From: Microbacterium sp. lyk4-40-TSB-66
GTDB lineage: Bacteria; Actinomycetota; Actinomycetes; Actinomycetales; Microbacteriaceae
DNA: 64,000 bases
Assembly (NCBI RefSeq): GCF_030209475.1
Contig: NZ_JARVRW010000008.1
Coordinates: 62,001 to 126,000 of the forward strand
Reading direction: 5' to 3'
How positions within the stretch are numbered: the stretch's first letter is position 1; each line of letters opens with the position of its first letter. The notes below the pieces were generated by a model, which saw nothing but the letters and a program-made list of their open reading frames with translations, had not been told where the DNA came from and searched no databases. Below, piece after piece: positions 27,561 through 36,710 of the stretch. Both the position numbers and the translations under genes were made by a program.

Positions 27561-29312
27561 ATGAGCATCGACGTCTGGGCACCCAAGGCGAAGCGGGTGC
27601 GGCTGCGCCGACTCGACGACAGCGGTGACACGGTCATCGAGGACGTCGAGATGACGGCAGGTGCTGCAGGGTGGTGGACGGCCGCCGTCGACCTCGCCGA
27701 CGGAGAAGGCTACGGCTTCGTGCTGGGCGAAGGCGACGACCTGCGCCCCGACCCGCGCTCGCGGCGACAGCCCGGCGGCGTGCACGAGGCGTCGGCGTGG
27801 TTCGACCCGTCGGTGTACGCGTGGAACGACGCGGGCTGGACGGGCAAGCAGCTCGCGGGCGGACTGATCTACGAGTTGCACCTGGGCACCTTCACCCCCG
27901 AGGGGACCCTGGATGCCGCGGTCGGCCGTCTCGACCACCTCGTCGACCTCGGCGTGACCCACGTCGAACTGCTGCCGGTGAACGGCTTCAACGGCACGTG
28001 GAACTGGGGATACGACGGCGTGCTCTGGTACACAGTGCACGAGGCCTACGGCGGACCGGAGGCTTACCAGCGGTTCGTCGATGCGGCGCACGCGGCGGGC
28101 CTCGCCGTCATCCAGGACGTCGTCTACAACCACCTCGGCCCCTCGGGGAACTACCTGCCCGAGTTCGGCGAGTACCTGCGCGAGGGCAGCCGCAACACGT
28201 GGGGCGATTCGGTCAACCTCGACGAAGACGCCGTGCGCGCCTACATCGTCGAGAACGCTCTCATGTGGATGAGCGACTACCACGTCGACGGCCTACGCCT
28301 GGATGCCGTGCACGCGCTGCTCGATCACCGCGACCCGCACGTGCTGCAGGAGATCGCCGAGCGCACCGACGCCCTGTCGGCGCACCGCGGCATCCCGCTG
28401 ACGACCATCGCCGAGAGCGACATGAACGACCCGAAGCTCATCTTGCCGCGCGAGGCCGGTGGCTACGGCTTGACCGCCCAGTGGTCGGACGACTGGCACC
28501 ACACCGCCCACGTGGCGCTCACCGGCGAGACCATCGGCTACTACGAGGACTTCGCCGACATCGAGGCGTACCGCAAGGTCAGCGAGGGCGGTTTCTACCA
28601 CGACGGCACGTACTCGAGCTTCCGGGAAGAGAAGCACGGCAAGCCCATCCCGACCGACGTGCCCAACTGGCGCCTGGTGACCTTCGCGCAGGACCACGAT
28701 CAGATCGGCAACCGCGCCGCCGGCGACCGGCTCTCCCAGTCGCTCGGCTACGACCGGCTCGCGGCGGCCGCCGTCCTGACGCTCACCGCGCCGGGGACGC
28801 CGATGCTGTTCATGGGCGAGGAGTGGGGCGCGACCACGCCGTGGCAGTTCTTCACCTCGCACCCCGAGCCCGAGCTCGGCAAAGCCACCGCCGAGGGGCG
28901 CATCGCCGAGTTCGAGAAGATGGGCTGGGACGAATCGACCGTCCCCGACCCGCAGGACCCCTCGACGTTCGAGAACTCCAAGCTGGACTGGGACGAGGTG
29001 GGCGAGGGCGATCACGCTCAGCTGCTCGGGCTCTACCGCGAACTCGCGAAGCTCCGTCGCGAGCGCCCCGAGCTCACCGACCCCTCCCGCGAGGGCCTGT
29101 CGGCCGAGGCCCACGAGGCCCGCGGCGGACGCGTCTACGAGCTGCGCCGCCGCGACCTCGTCGTGGTCGTCAATCTGTCGGATGCCGAGGCCACGGCATC
29201 CGTCGTCTCCGGCGCCCGGGTGCTGCTGGCCACGGCGGAGGGTGTCGTGCTCGACGCCACATCGGTGACGGTGCCCGCGGGAGCGAGCGCGATCGTCGGT
29301 CCGGCTCTCTGA
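27561..29312 (+). CDS. treZ: Malto-oligosyltrehalose trehalohydrolase TreZ
   Basis: A 583-residue GH13 enzyme that releases trehalose from the TreY product. N-terminal beta domain beginning [12 protein letters not shown], then [54 protein letters not shown] with nucleophile Asp248, AESDMNDPK with the acid Glu and [10 protein letters not shown]. The ATG at 27561 is preceded by AAAGGAAG; the longer in-frame extension has no family similarity. A 90-base gap separates it from treY and a strong terminator follows, marking the end of the operon. Trehalose is a compatible solute and storage sugar. Confidence 0.95.
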   Translation: MSIDVWAPKAKRVRLRRLDDSGDTVIEDVEMTAGAAGWWTAAVDLADGEGYGFVLGEGDDLRPDPRSRRQPGGVHEASAWFDPSVYAWNDAGWTGKQLAGGLIYELHLGTFTPEGTLDAAVGRLDHLVDLGVTHVELLPVNGFNGTWNWGYDGVLWYTVHEAYGGPEAYQRFVDAAHAAGLAVIQDVVYNHLGPSGNYLPEFGEYLREGSRNTWGDSVNLDEDAVRAYIVENALMWMSDYHVDGLRLDAVHALLDHRDPHVLQEIAERTDALSAHRGIPLTTIAESDMNDPKLILPREAGGYGLTAQWSDDWHHTAHVALTGETIGYYEDFADIEAYRKVSEGGFYHDGTYSSFREEKHGKPIPTDVPNWRLVTFAQDHDQIGNRAAGDRLSQSLGYDRLAAAAVLTLTAPGTPMLFMGEEWGATTPWQFFTSHPEPELGKATAEGRIAEFEKMGWDESTVPDPQDPSTFENSKLDWDEVGEGDHAQLLGLYRELAKLRRERPELTDPSREGLSAEAHEARGGRVYELRRRDLVVVVNLSDAEATASVVSGARVLLATAEGVVLDATSVTVPAGASAIVGPAL

Positions 29313-29321
29313 CACGTTCTC

Positions 29322-29353
29322 GACGGCCCCGTCCCCTCGGGGGCGGGGCCGTC
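29322..29353 (+). terminator. Strong terminator of the glgX-treY-treZ operon
   Basis: GACGGCCCCG and the complementary CGGGGCCGTC form a long GC stem ten bases after the treZ stop. A run of nine G follows at about 29407. Confidence 0.75.
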
Positions 29354-29436
29354 TGCCGTGCGGGCGAGGCGCGGGCTCCGGGTGCTCAGGCTTCGGCGAT
29401 GATGAGGGGGGGGGCGGGTCCGCCGACGCGTCCGGC

Positions 29437-30555
29437 TCAGTCGTTCAGCGAGATGCGACCCATCGCGGCCTGGATCGCCACCGCCGCAGCTCCCCGCGCC
29501 CAGGCCGAGAAACCCGAGCGGTCGGGGTGGATCGCGACGGCGGATGCCGAGCCCGCACGTCCCCGCGAGAGGGCTGCATCCACCCGCTCGCGAACGAGAT
29601 CGAACGCCTCCACACCTTCGCCGGCCAGGACGATGTCGGACTGCAGGGACAGGTTTGCGGCGAGGGCGAAGAGGGTGCCGAGGGCGTCGCCCGCGGCGTC
29701 CATCACCGCCGTCGCGGCCGGGTCGCGATCGCGGGCGAGGTTCATCACCTCGTCGTACGTGACGTCACGCGCGAGGGCCGCCGACACCTGAGCCGAGATG
29801 GCGGACGTGGTCAGCAGAGCGGCGGCGCATCCCCGGTGCCCCAAGGGGCAGGTGGGGCCGTCCGCACGGAGGGGGAGGTGGCCCACGGTGCCGACGCCGG
29901 CGTCGGGTGTGCGGACGGTGCGCCCGTCGATGACGAGGCCGAAGCCGACGCCGGCGCCGACGGTGACGATCGCGAAGCCCGGGAGGTCGCGACCCACGCC
30001 GAACCAGCGCTCCGCCTCGGCCAGGGCGACGACGTCGTTCTCGAGAGTGATCGGGATGCCGAGACGTGCCGCGAGTGCGTCGGCGAGGGGCACTTCCTGC
30101 CAGCCGAGGAAGGGGGCGTCGACCGCGACTCCGGCCCAGACGTGGCCGCCGAGGCTCACGCCGACACCGCGGAGGTCATCTCTGCCGAGAGCGGTGACGG
30201 CCCTTGCGACGTCGTCGATGACGGCCCGTGGTTCGGTGGAGGCGAGTGATCGATCGGTGCGATCGCGGACCTCCGCCCGGATGTCGGTGGCGACGAGGTG
30301 GAGATGGTCGCTCGTGAGTTTGACACCCACGAACGTCCCCGCCGAGGGCGAGACGTCGAGCGGCCGCGAGGGGCGCCCGACCGAGCCGTCGGTCTCGTCG
30401 TCGCGTTCGATCAGGATGCCGGCGTCCACCAGCGGGCGCGTCAGCCGAGTGAGACTCGGCGGAGACAGATGGAGGCGCGCCGCGAGCGCGCGGCGCGAGA
30501 GGGGGCCGTGGATGACGACGGCGCGGGCGACGGCGGCTTCGCTCTCGGTGAGCAT
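29437..30555 (-). CDS. ROK-family transcriptional regulator
   Basis: A 372-residue ROK/NagC-XylR type regulator: N-terminal winged HTH (LAARLHLSPPSLTRLTRPL, about 22-40), then the sugar-kinase-like fold with GVGVSLGGHV, TLENDVVALAEAE and TVGAGVGFGLVIDG. The ROK zinc motif CxCGxxGC is degenerate here: CPLGHRGC keeps two cysteines only. ROK regulators bind a sugar and release DNA. It is divergent from the alpha-galactosidase with a 59-base gap holding a 27-bp inverted repeat, so it probably represses that gene and responds to an alpha-galactoside or galactose. GGGAGG precedes the ATG. Confidence 0.88.
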   Translation of the reverse strand: MLTESEAAVARAVVIHGPLSRRALAARLHLSPPSLTRLTRPLVDAGILIERDDETDGSVGRPSRPLDVSPSAGTFVGVKLTSDHLHLVATDIRAEVRDRTDRSLASTEPRAVIDDVARAVTALGRDDLRGVGVSLGGHVWAGVAVDAPFLGWQEVPLADALAARLGIPITLENDVVALAEAERWFGVGRDLPGFAIVTVGAGVGFGLVIDGRTVRTPDAGVGTVGHLPLRADGPTCPLGHRGCAAALLTTSAISAQVSAALARDVTYDEVMNLARDRDPAATAVMDAAGDALGTLFALAANLSLQSDIVLAGEGVEAFDLVRERVDAALSRGRAGSASAVAIHPDRSGFSAWARGAAAVAIQAAMGRISLND

Positions 30556-30586
30556 CGCACCTCCCTCTTCCCGGCCCGGACGGCGG

Positions 30587-30613
30587 GCATTTGTTCCGTG
30601 GTAGAAATAATGC
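30587..30613. promoter_or_regulatory. ROK operator and promoter of alpha-galactosidase
   Basis: GCATT..TT and AA..AATGC form an inverted repeat of 27 bp ending one base before the alpha-galactosidase ATG. TAGAAA (30602-30607), a possible -10, lies inside it, seven bases before the ATG. Repressor binding would directly cover the start site of a leaderless message. Confidence 0.55.
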
Positions 30614-30614
30614 C

Positions 30615-32765
30615 ATGCCGCACACCGTCGTCGCCCCCGAGACCGTCCCCGTCGTGCACCTGCGCGCGGGCGGCACGAGCGTCGTCGTCGACCTCGCCGC
30701 GCACCCCGCCCCCGCGATCATCCATTGGGGACCCGACCTCGGCGTGCTCGGGATGGATGCCCTGACGTCGATGGCGGTCGCCGCACGTCCGCAGCGCGTC
30801 TCGGGGGGCATCGATGAAACGCCCCGACTCACGATCGTCCCGACCGCCGCGGCGGGATGGCCCGGGGCGCCCGGCTTCGAGGGTGGACGCGGCGGTGTCG
30901 TGCAGGGGACGGTGTTCACGCTGGCATCCGTCGATTCCGACGCCGACACCCTCGTGCTGCACCTCGTCGACCGCCAGCGCGCGCTGCGCCTGCGCGCCGA
31001 CCTGCGGGTCGAGGCGTCGGGGCTGTTCTCGCAGACGCTCACCGTGGTCAACGACGGCGCCGACGACGTCGTGATCGCGGCGCTTCAGCCCACTTTCCCG
31101 CTGCCGTGGGAGGCGACCGAGATCCTCGACACGACCGGCCGGCATCTGCGCGAGCGTTCCGCCCAGCGTCACGCGTTCACCTTCGGCACCCACCTGCGCG
31201 AGAGTCGCCGCGGTCGCCCCGGTGCCGACGCAACACTGCTGCTGGCGGCGGGTCGCCCCGGCTTCGGGTTCGAGGCGGGGTTGGTGCACGGCATCCACGT
31301 CGCCTGGAGCGGCAATCAGCGCGTGTTCGCCGAGCGGGTGCCGCTGGGGGAGGCGCTGCTCGCCGGCGGTGAGCTCGCCGCGTGGGGAGAGATCGTGCTC
31401 GCGCCGGGGGAGGAGACGTCATCACCGACGGTCTACGGCTCGTGGGGTGACGGCCTCGACGACCTCGCCGCGCGCTTCCACGACACCTGGCGCGCGCGTC
31501 CGCACCACCCCGTGCGGCCCCGCCCGATCACGCTGAACACCTGGGAGGCGGTCTACTTCGACCACCGCCTGCCGAAGCTCACCGCGCTCGCCGACGTCGC
31601 CGCCGAGATCGGCGTCGAACGCTTCGTGCTCGACGACGGGTGGTTCCGCCATCGCCGTGACGACACCGCGGGCCTGGGCGACTGGTACGTCGACGAGGAC
31701 GTGTGGCCGGAGGGCCTGAGCCCCCTCGTCGAGCACGTCACAGGCCTCGATATGGAGTTCGGGCTGTGGTTCGAGCCCGAGATGGTCAATCCCGACAGCG
31801 ACGTCGCCCGTGCGCACCCCGAGTGGATCCTGCGCGGACGCGAGGAGTTGCCGCCCTCGGCCCGCCAGCAGCAGGTGCTCAACCTCGCGCACCCCGACGC
31901 GTACGCGTTCATCCGCGATCGCATGAGCGAGGTGCTCCGGGCCTACCCGATCGCCTACGTGAAGTGGGACCACAACCGCGACCTCGTCGATGCCGCGACC
32001 GGGCCGGGCGGCGGCTCGGCCGTCCACGCCCATACGCTCGCGGTGTACCGGCTGATCGACGAGCTCAAGACCGCGTTCCCGCGCCTCGAGATCGAGAGTT
32101 GCGCCTCCGGCGGAGCGCGGGTGGACCTCGGCATCCTGGACCGCACCGACCGCATCTGGACGAGCGACTGCCTCGACCCCGTCGAGCGGCTCGAGAACCA
32201 GCGCTACACCGCGTTGGTCGTGCCGCCCGAGATGATGGGCATGCACCTGACCACCCCGCACGTGCACTCGACCGGTCGCACGGTCTCGCTCGCCTTCAGC
32301 GGTGCCGTGGCCCTGTTCGGGCACTTCGGCATCGAGTGGGACCTCACGACGCTCGACGCGCGCGACCGGGCCCTCGTGGGCGAATGGGTCGCCCTCGCCC
32401 GCCGCGTGCGGCCCCTGGTGGCGACGGGGCGTGTCGTGAACGCCGACGTGACCGACCCCGGTCTCGACGTGCGCGGCGTCGTCGGAGCCGATCGCGACCA
32501 CGCCTTCTTCACCATCGCGCAGACCCAGACGCTCATCTCGTCGCCCGCCGGCCGCGTGCGCTTTCCGGGCCTCGACCCCGACCGGGCGTACCGGGTGCGC
32601 CTCGTCACCCCGGGCGGCCTCGTGCAGGAGCCCGCGCAGTCGCCCCTGGCCTGGGCGCACCACGACACGGTGCTGACCGGGCGGCAGCTGGCCGTGACCG
32701 GCCTCCGTCCGCCCGTGCAGAATCCGCAGCGGGCCGTGGTGGTGGAGCTGACGACGGCGCGCTGA
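30615..32765 (+). CDS. GH36 alpha-galactosidase
   Basis: A 716-residue cytoplasmic enzyme (no signal peptide) releasing terminal alpha-1,6-galactose from melibiose, raffinose and related sugars. N-terminal beta-sandwich to about residue 300, then the barrel: TLNTWEAVYFDH, DDGWFRHRRDD, FGLWFEPEMVN, KWDHNRD with nucleophile Asp452, IESCASGGARVD and WTSDCLDP with acid/base Asp518. All match GH36. The ATG at 30615 has no ribosome site, in keeping with the promoter element found right before it. Nearby ROK regulator is its likely control; no transporter lies next to it. Confidence 0.92.
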   Translation: MPHTVVAPETVPVVHLRAGGTSVVVDLAAHPAPAIIHWGPDLGVLGMDALTSMAVAARPQRVSGGIDETPRLTIVPTAAAGWPGAPGFEGGRGGVVQGTVFTLASVDSDADTLVLHLVDRQRALRLRADLRVEASGLFSQTLTVVNDGADDVVIAALQPTFPLPWEATEILDTTGRHLRERSAQRHAFTFGTHLRESRRGRPGADATLLLAAGRPGFGFEAGLVHGIHVAWSGNQRVFAERVPLGEALLAGGELAAWGEIVLAPGEETSSPTVYGSWGDGLDDLAARFHDTWRARPHHPVRPRPITLNTWEAVYFDHRLPKLTALADVAAEIGVERFVLDDGWFRHRRDDTAGLGDWYVDEDVWPEGLSPLVEHVTGLDMEFGLWFEPEMVNPDSDVARAHPEWILRGREELPPSARQQQVLNLAHPDAYAFIRDRMSEVLRAYPIAYVKWDHNRDLVDAATGPGGGSAVHAHTLAVYRLIDELKTAFPRLEIESCASGGARVDLGILDRTDRIWTSDCLDPVERLENQRYTALVVPPEMMGMHLTTPHVHSTGRTVSLAFSGAVALFGHFGIEWDLTTLDARDRALVGEWVALARRVRPLVATGRVVNADVTDPGLDVRGVVGADRDHAFFTIAQTQTLISSPAGRVRFPGLDPDRAYRVRLVTPGGLVQEPAQSPLAWAHHDTVLTGRQLAVTGLRPPVQNPQRAVVVELTTAR

Positions 32766-32778
32766 CGCGATCCGGCGG

Positions 32779-33825
32779 TCAGGCGGAGATCGCGAAGAGG
32801 CCGCCGATGCCCAGCACGTAGAGCGCGAGCACGATGAACGAGTCCACCCCCATGCCGAGGATCCGCCGCCGTGGGCGGAAGATGAGCCCCACGACGTAGA
32901 CGAGCGTGAGCAGGGCTGCCAGGGCCGTCAGGTAGATGTCGGACGCGTTCGCGCTCGGGAGCACCGCCGATCCCGAGATGACGGTCGCCACGAGGAACAG
33001 CACCGGGAGGAAGGCGTTCCCGCCGAAGATGTCGCTGATGGCGAGGTTGTCGTCACCCTGCTTGATGGCCTGCAGGCCCGTCGATATCTCGGGCAGCGAG
33101 GTGGCCAGGGCGAGCACCGTCGCGCCGAACAGCACCCCCGACAGGCCGATCTGCGATGAGGCGGCGTCGCCCGCCCGTTCCAGCACCACGCCGGCGACGA
33201 GCGTGGCCAGCGCCGAGATCGAGAAGACGATCGTCGCCTTCTTCGTGCTCATCGCCTTCGTCGGGTCGCTCTTCTGCGGCTTCGGGGTGGCATCCGGGGC
33301 ACGTCCGTCCTCATGCCACGGCAGGTGCGACCCGGCGCGCTGCACCAGCACCAGCCCCACGATCCACAGCGCCGCGATGAGCACCACGTCGGGGGTGAGG
33401 CGCAGCACCTCGAGTCGGTCGGGCAGTTGGCTCCCGGCGATCACCACCGCCAGCACCGCGACGACGACCAGGCCCTCGAGCACCAGCGTGAGCGAGGCCG
33501 CACGATAGGTCAGTGGCTTGACGCCGCGCCCGCGCTTGCCGAATGCGTCGAGGATCACCAGGACGACCGTCTGGAGCGCGATGCCTCCGAGGATGTTGCC
33601 GACCGCGACATCGAGATTCCCCGAGATCGCTGCCGAGACGGTGATCGCGATCTCCGGGAGGTTCGTGGCGACGGCGAGCACGATGAGACCGCCGAGTGCG
33701 CTGCCCAGGTGCAAGCGGGCGTCGAGGACGTCGGTCGCCTTCGACAGCTGGATGCCGGCGACCCACACCACCGCCGCGGCGGCGACGAAGATCGTGACGA
33801 GCAGGGCGAAGGGCAGTGAATCCAC
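32779..33825 (-). CDS. Ca2+/cation antiporter (CaCA family)
   Basis: A 348-residue membrane protein with about ten helices and the two inverted alpha-repeats of the sodium/calcium exchanger family: LGGLIVLAVATNLPEIAITV near residue 45-65 and LFGATVLALATSLPEISTGL near 235-255, each carrying the ion-binding Asn/Ser-Leu-Pro-Glu pattern followed by GN. A charged loop (about 170-195) separates the halves. It should exchange Ca2+ or another cation against H+ or Na+. GTG start at 33825. The gene is convergent with the alpha-galactosidase, 13 bases apart. Confidence 0.85.
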   Translation of the reverse strand: MDSLPFALLVTIFVAAAAVVWVAGIQLSKATDVLDARLHLGSALGGLIVLAVATNLPEIAITVSAAISGNLDVAVGNILGGIALQTVVLVILDAFGKRGRGVKPLTYRAASLTLVLEGLVVVAVLAVVIAGSQLPDRLEVLRLTPDVVLIAALWIVGLVLVQRAGSHLPWHEDGRAPDATPKPQKSDPTKAMSTKKATIVFSISALATLVAGVVLERAGDAASSQIGLSGVLFGATVLALATSLPEISTGLQAIKQGDDNLAISDIFGGNAFLPVLFLVATVISGSAVLPSANASDIYLTALAALLTLVYVVGLIFRPRRRILGMGVDSFIVLALYVLGIGGLFAISA

Positions 33826-33887
33826 CGCCCGATTACACCGCCCGCCGCCGCGGCATCCGAGGCTCTTGCGTGGCGGGTGCCCGAGGT

Positions 33888-34034
33888 CTAGGGCGCCGAT
33901 CGATCAGGCGGCGTGGGCGGTTCCGGATGCCGTGCGCGCCGGATGCCGCGGCGGTGCCGGCCCGCGGTCAGGGCGTCGAGGGCGTCGAGTGCGGAGCCGA
34001 TCAGCGAGACGACCAGCTCGACGACGGCGCTCAT
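33888..34034 (-). CDS. Possible small protein, 48 aa
   Basis: An ATG-initiated frame (34034) 19 bases after the TspO-like gene on the same strand. The peptide starts with an amphipathic helix (MSAVVELVVSLIGSALDALD) and ends in a basic, proline-rich tail. No clear ribosome site. Could be a small membrane-surface peptide co-transcribed with the TspO-like gene, or chance. Confidence 0.3.
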   Translation of the reverse strand: MSAVVELVVSLIGSALDALDALTAGRHRRGIRRARHPEPPTPPDRSAP

Positions 34035-34052
34035 CCCGGGCGCGGAGGGCGA

Positions 34053-34868
34053 TCAGTCGACGCTGGGGCGGACGAGACGCAGCAGGCTCACGATGACCGG
34101 CGGCACCAGCACGACGATCGCGACGATGATCGCCGTCACACCGATCGGGGTGCTCTGCGGTTCGCCGCCGAAGCGTTCGACGGCCAGCCAGCTCAGGCCC
34201 CATGCGAGGGCGATGGCGGGCGTGACGCGCCACGAGCTGCGCCACGCGATCGCGAGTCCGATGAGCGCGACCACGATGAGCACGGCGATGCCGATGGCAC
34301 CGGCGGCGTCCTCCCAACTGGGCGGGACGACGGTGGTCAGGTACGCCGCGGTGTTGGCCACGGTGGCCAGCGTTACCCATCCGAGGTGGAGGCCCGTGAC
34401 GCCGTCGATGAGGACGGAGTCGACCACCCCGCCACGCGGCTCGCGGGTGGCGACGGCGACCTTGAAGGTCCAGCCGAGAGCGGCGAGGAGCAGCACGATC
34501 ACCACGACCGTGAGGAAGAGGGTGCCGAAGCGGGCGGCGACGAGCCAGAGGCCGTTGAACGTCATCGTGAGCGCGATGAGCCATCCGAGCGCGCGCTGGC
34601 GCGGGTTCGTCCGCTGGCCGGGAAGCGCCTGCCAGATTCCGTACACGATGAGGCCGAGGTAGATCACCGACCAGATCGAGAAGGCGGGGCCGGCGGGGGC
34701 GAGGTAGGAGCCGTCGGTGTCGAGGGCACCGCCCTGCTGATCCTCGACGGCGGAGTTGCCGAAGGCCCCCGCGCCGATGACGGCCGCGATGAGCATGAAC
34801 GACAGCGCGGACAGGACGACGATCTGGCGCGCGAGGTCGGAGCCCCGCCAGGTGCGTGAAGCGTTCAT
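34053..34868 (-). CDS. TspO/MBR-like tryptophan-rich membrane protein
   Basis: A 271-residue membrane protein with about seven or eight hydrophobic segments. The segment PAFSIWSVIYLGLIVYGIWQ (around residues 60-80) and later LGWTFKVAVA, FNGLWLVA are reminiscent of TspO/MBR proteins, which bind tetrapyrroles; but it is about 100 residues longer than a canonical five-helix TspO, as in many actinobacterial members called tryptophan-rich sensory proteins. The ATG at 34868 is preceded by TAGTGT at seven bases, so leaderless. A CTAG-N5-CTAG element overlaps the promoter. Confidence 0.65.
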   Translation of the reverse strand: MNASRTWRGSDLARQIVVLSALSFMLIAAVIGAGAFGNSAVEDQQGGALDTDGSYLAPAGPAFSIWSVIYLGLIVYGIWQALPGQRTNPRQRALGWLIALTMTFNGLWLVAARFGTLFLTVVVIVLLLAALGWTFKVAVATREPRGGVVDSVLIDGVTGLHLGWVTLATVANTAAYLTTVVPPSWEDAAGAIGIAVLIVVALIGLAIAWRSSWRVTPAIALAWGLSWLAVERFGGEPQSTPIGVTAIIVAIVVLVPPVIVSLLRLVRPSVD

Positions 34869-34875
34869 ACCGAGA

Positions 34876-34890
34876 ACACTAGAAAAGCTA
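34876..34890 (-). promoter_or_regulatory. Promoter region of the tspO-like gene
   Basis: TAGTGT (34876-34881, minus strand) is the -10 candidate. The stretch CTAGCTTTTCTAG around it has repeated CTAG ends and is AT-rich, and outer CCGAG/CTCGG arms extend the symmetry; a regulator site is possible. Confidence 0.4.
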
Positions 34891-34959
34891 GGTAAATGTG
34901 CTCGGTGGGCTTGACACGGGCCCGAGGCGCGGATGCGGGAGCGGAACCCGGATCGCGGG

Positions 34960-35688
34960 TCAGGCGGCGACGGCGCGTGCGGCGAACGAGCGCAGCAGAC
35001 GAGTCGGCTGCTCGACCGACGCCGTGCGCACGTGCGCCGAAACCTCGTCGAAGGCATCGGCGTCGAAGTACCCGGCGTCGCGATAGACCCGCATGCGGGC
35101 GACGAAGGCGTCGGTGGTCGGCTCAGGGTGGAACTGCGTGGCCCACAGACCCGCACCGGCGCGGTAGGCCTGCACCGGGCACGCATCGTTCTCGGCGAGG
35201 AGGGTCGCTCCGGGTGGAACGCTGTCGGTGCCCTCTTTGTGTGCGGTGAGCGCCTCGAACCGGGGGCTCAGGATGCCGAACAGGTCGTCGCCGCGCCCCG
35301 CCTCGGTCAGCACGATCTCGGCGGGACCGGTGTCTTCGGGGTGCTGCAGCGTCACCGTTCCGCCCAGCAGGCGGGTGACGACGCCGATGCCGAAGCACGT
35401 GAAGAGGACGTTGATGCGGCCCTCGATGGCCGTCGCTGCGAGGCGTTCAAGGTCGCGTTCGAGGCGGCGCTGCTCGTCGGTCTTATCGGGGTCGGTGACG
35501 TTGAAAGGGCTGCCGCCCACCACGACGGCGGCGAAACGCTCGAGGTCGGCGGGCAGAGGCTCGCGCACGAGGTCGTGGTGCTGGAGGTCGGCGTCGCCGA
35601 CACCCAACCCGTCGCGGAACGAGGCCCACTCGGCCACGGCCGCAGCACGCTGCGGGCGGGCGCAGACGTAGAGCAGTGAGGCGGTCAC
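34960..35688 (-). CDS. Class I glutamine amidotransferase-like protein
   Basis: A 242-residue stand-alone GATase1 domain as found in the GMP synthase-like amidotransferases. The nucleophile is in FTCFGIGVVTRLLGG (Cys about residue 98) where the family has G-x-C-x-G, and the His-Glu pair in WATQFHPEPT. Members hydrolyse glutamine and pass ammonia to a partner, or act on gamma-glutamyl bonds. No synthetase partner is adjacent. The GTG start has TAAAAT, the closest match to consensus among leaderless -10s here, six bases upstream (35695-35700). Possibly co-transcribed with the TspO-like gene 91 bases downstream. Confidence 0.82.
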   Translation of the reverse strand: MTASLLYVCARPQRAAAVAEWASFRDGLGVGDADLQHHDLVREPLPADLERFAAVVVGGSPFNVTDPDKTDEQRRLERDLERLAATAIEGRINVLFTCFGIGVVTRLLGGTVTLQHPEDTGPAEIVLTEAGRGDDLFGILSPRFEALTAHKEGTDSVPPGATLLAENDACPVQAYRAGAGLWATQFHPEPTTDAFVARMRVYRDAGYFDADAFDEVSAHVRTASVEQPTRLLRSFAARAVAA

Positions 35689-35782
35689 CAGGAGATTTTA
35701 TGCGGCGCGGCCCCCGCGCGGGGTGGGGGTGGAAACGCGGCGAAACGTTCGAGCGGCGGTGAGCGGGCCGCGTGGACGCCCG

Positions 35783-35851
35783 CGCATAAACGCGATCCGT
35801 GCGCGGAAACACGTCAGGAGAGCGTTTATGCGCACGAATCGCGTTTATGCG
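35783..35851. repeat. Long-spaced inverted repeat, 14-bp arms plus a third copy
   Basis: CGCATAAACGCGAT (35783-35796) recurs exactly inverted at 35838-35851, and a partial third copy AGCGTTTATGCG is at 35821-35832. The arms are far more AT-rich than the neighbouring DNA. It lies in the gap between the amidotransferase promoter and the LysR-like gene end, so it could be a terminator or a protein-binding cluster. Confidence 0.75.
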
Positions 35852-35879
35852 TGAGCCGGCCCATCGGGTCTCGCGCTTC

Positions 35880-35923
35880 GCGGGAGCGGCGGGCGGGCCA
35901 TGCGCGGGAGCGGCGGGCGGGCC
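35880..35923. repeat. Direct repeat, 24-bp period x2
   Basis: GCGGGAGCGGCGGGCGGGCC occurs at 35880 and again at 35904, just before the stop-codon end of the LysR-like gene. Confidence 0.7.
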
Positions 35924-35953
35924 GTCCGTGGAGGCCGCGGTCGGAGGGGCGCC

Positions 35954-36676
35954 TCAGCGCGACGAGCGGGCGGTGCGTCCGCGCACGATGCCGACGAACG
36001 CCTCGACGTCGGGCGTGGTGCGATCGCGTAGCCAGACGAGGGCGACGGGGGACTCCGGCCCGTCGGACAGCACGCGGTACTCGACGTCGCGGCGGCGGTG
36101 GGCCCGCGCCAGAGACATCGGCACGATGACCACGCCCACTCCGGCCGCCACCGTGGCGATGGCCTCCGCGGTGTCGACCGGTGCCGCGAACGTGGGGGAC
36201 ACGGCATCCGGGACCTGGATACCCAGCACGTCGTCGGCGGGGACGATCACGACCTCTCCGGCGAGGTCGGCGAGCTCGATCTCGTCGCCGGCGGTGAGGT
36301 CGGCGTCGGCCGACATGACCACCACGGGCTGCTCGTCGTAGAGCGGGATGACGTGGAGGTCGTCGGGTGCGTCGATGGGCAGCCGCACGAGGGCGGCGTC
36401 GACGTGGTCGAGCACCGTGCGCTGGTCGGCGACCGCGATCTCGCGCAGCACGAGCGTCACGTGCGGCATCCGCTCGCGCCAGAGGCCGATCCACTTACCG
36501 GGGGTCGCACCCGGGACCGCGCCCAGCACGAAGTCGCGGGGTTCCTCGCGAGGGGGCGGCTCCGGCCTGTCGCGCTTCGGCGTCTTCGCACGGGCGCGGG
36601 CGGGGGAGGGGGGCTTTCCACCCCCGGTGCGACGGGGTCCCCCGGTGCGCCCCCGAGACCCGCCGCCGTTCGCCAT
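35954..36676 (-). CDS. LysR-type substrate-binding domain protein without HTH
   Basis: A 240-residue protein. Residues 1-45 are basic and low in complexity (Arg, Gly, Pro, Lys), then DFVLGAVPGATPGKWIGLW opens a periplasmic-binding-like effector domain as in LysR regulators: DAALVRLPID, VIPLYDEQPVVVMSAD, LADLAGEVVIVP and VAAGVGVVIVPMSLA. The winged helix of LysR proteins is missing. The disordered basic tail might contact nucleic acid, or the protein may act as a ligand sensor. TAGCCT lies six bases before the ATG. Divergent from DUF1304 with only 34 bases between start codons. Confidence 0.78.
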   Translation of the reverse strand: MANGGGSRGRTGGPRRTGGGKPPSPARARAKTPKRDRPEPPPREEPRDFVLGAVPGATPGKWIGLWRERMPHVTLVLREIAVADQRTVLDHVDAALVRLPIDAPDDLHVIPLYDEQPVVVMSADADLTAGDEIELADLAGEVVIVPADDVLGIQVPDAVSPTFAAPVDTAEAIATVAAGVGVVIVPMSLARAHRRRDVEYRVLSDGPESPVALVWLRDRTTPDVEAFVGIVRGRTARSSR

Positions 36677-36682
36677 GGTTCC

Positions 36683-36704
36683 AGGCTAGCCGCGGGGGTA
36701 GCGT
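36683..36704. promoter_or_regulatory. Back-to-back leaderless promoters
   Basis: TAGCCT on the minus strand (36683-36688) and TAGCGT on the plus strand (36699-36704) each lie six bases before a start codon of two divergent genes. Both -35 regions must fall near or inside the opposite gene, so the promoters would compete for polymerase. Confidence 0.55.
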
Positions 36705-36710
36705 TGACGC

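Noticed and set aside
26559-28283. Minus-strand 574-codon frame across treY-treZ
   Set aside because: Crosses two real plus-strand genes and has no family features.
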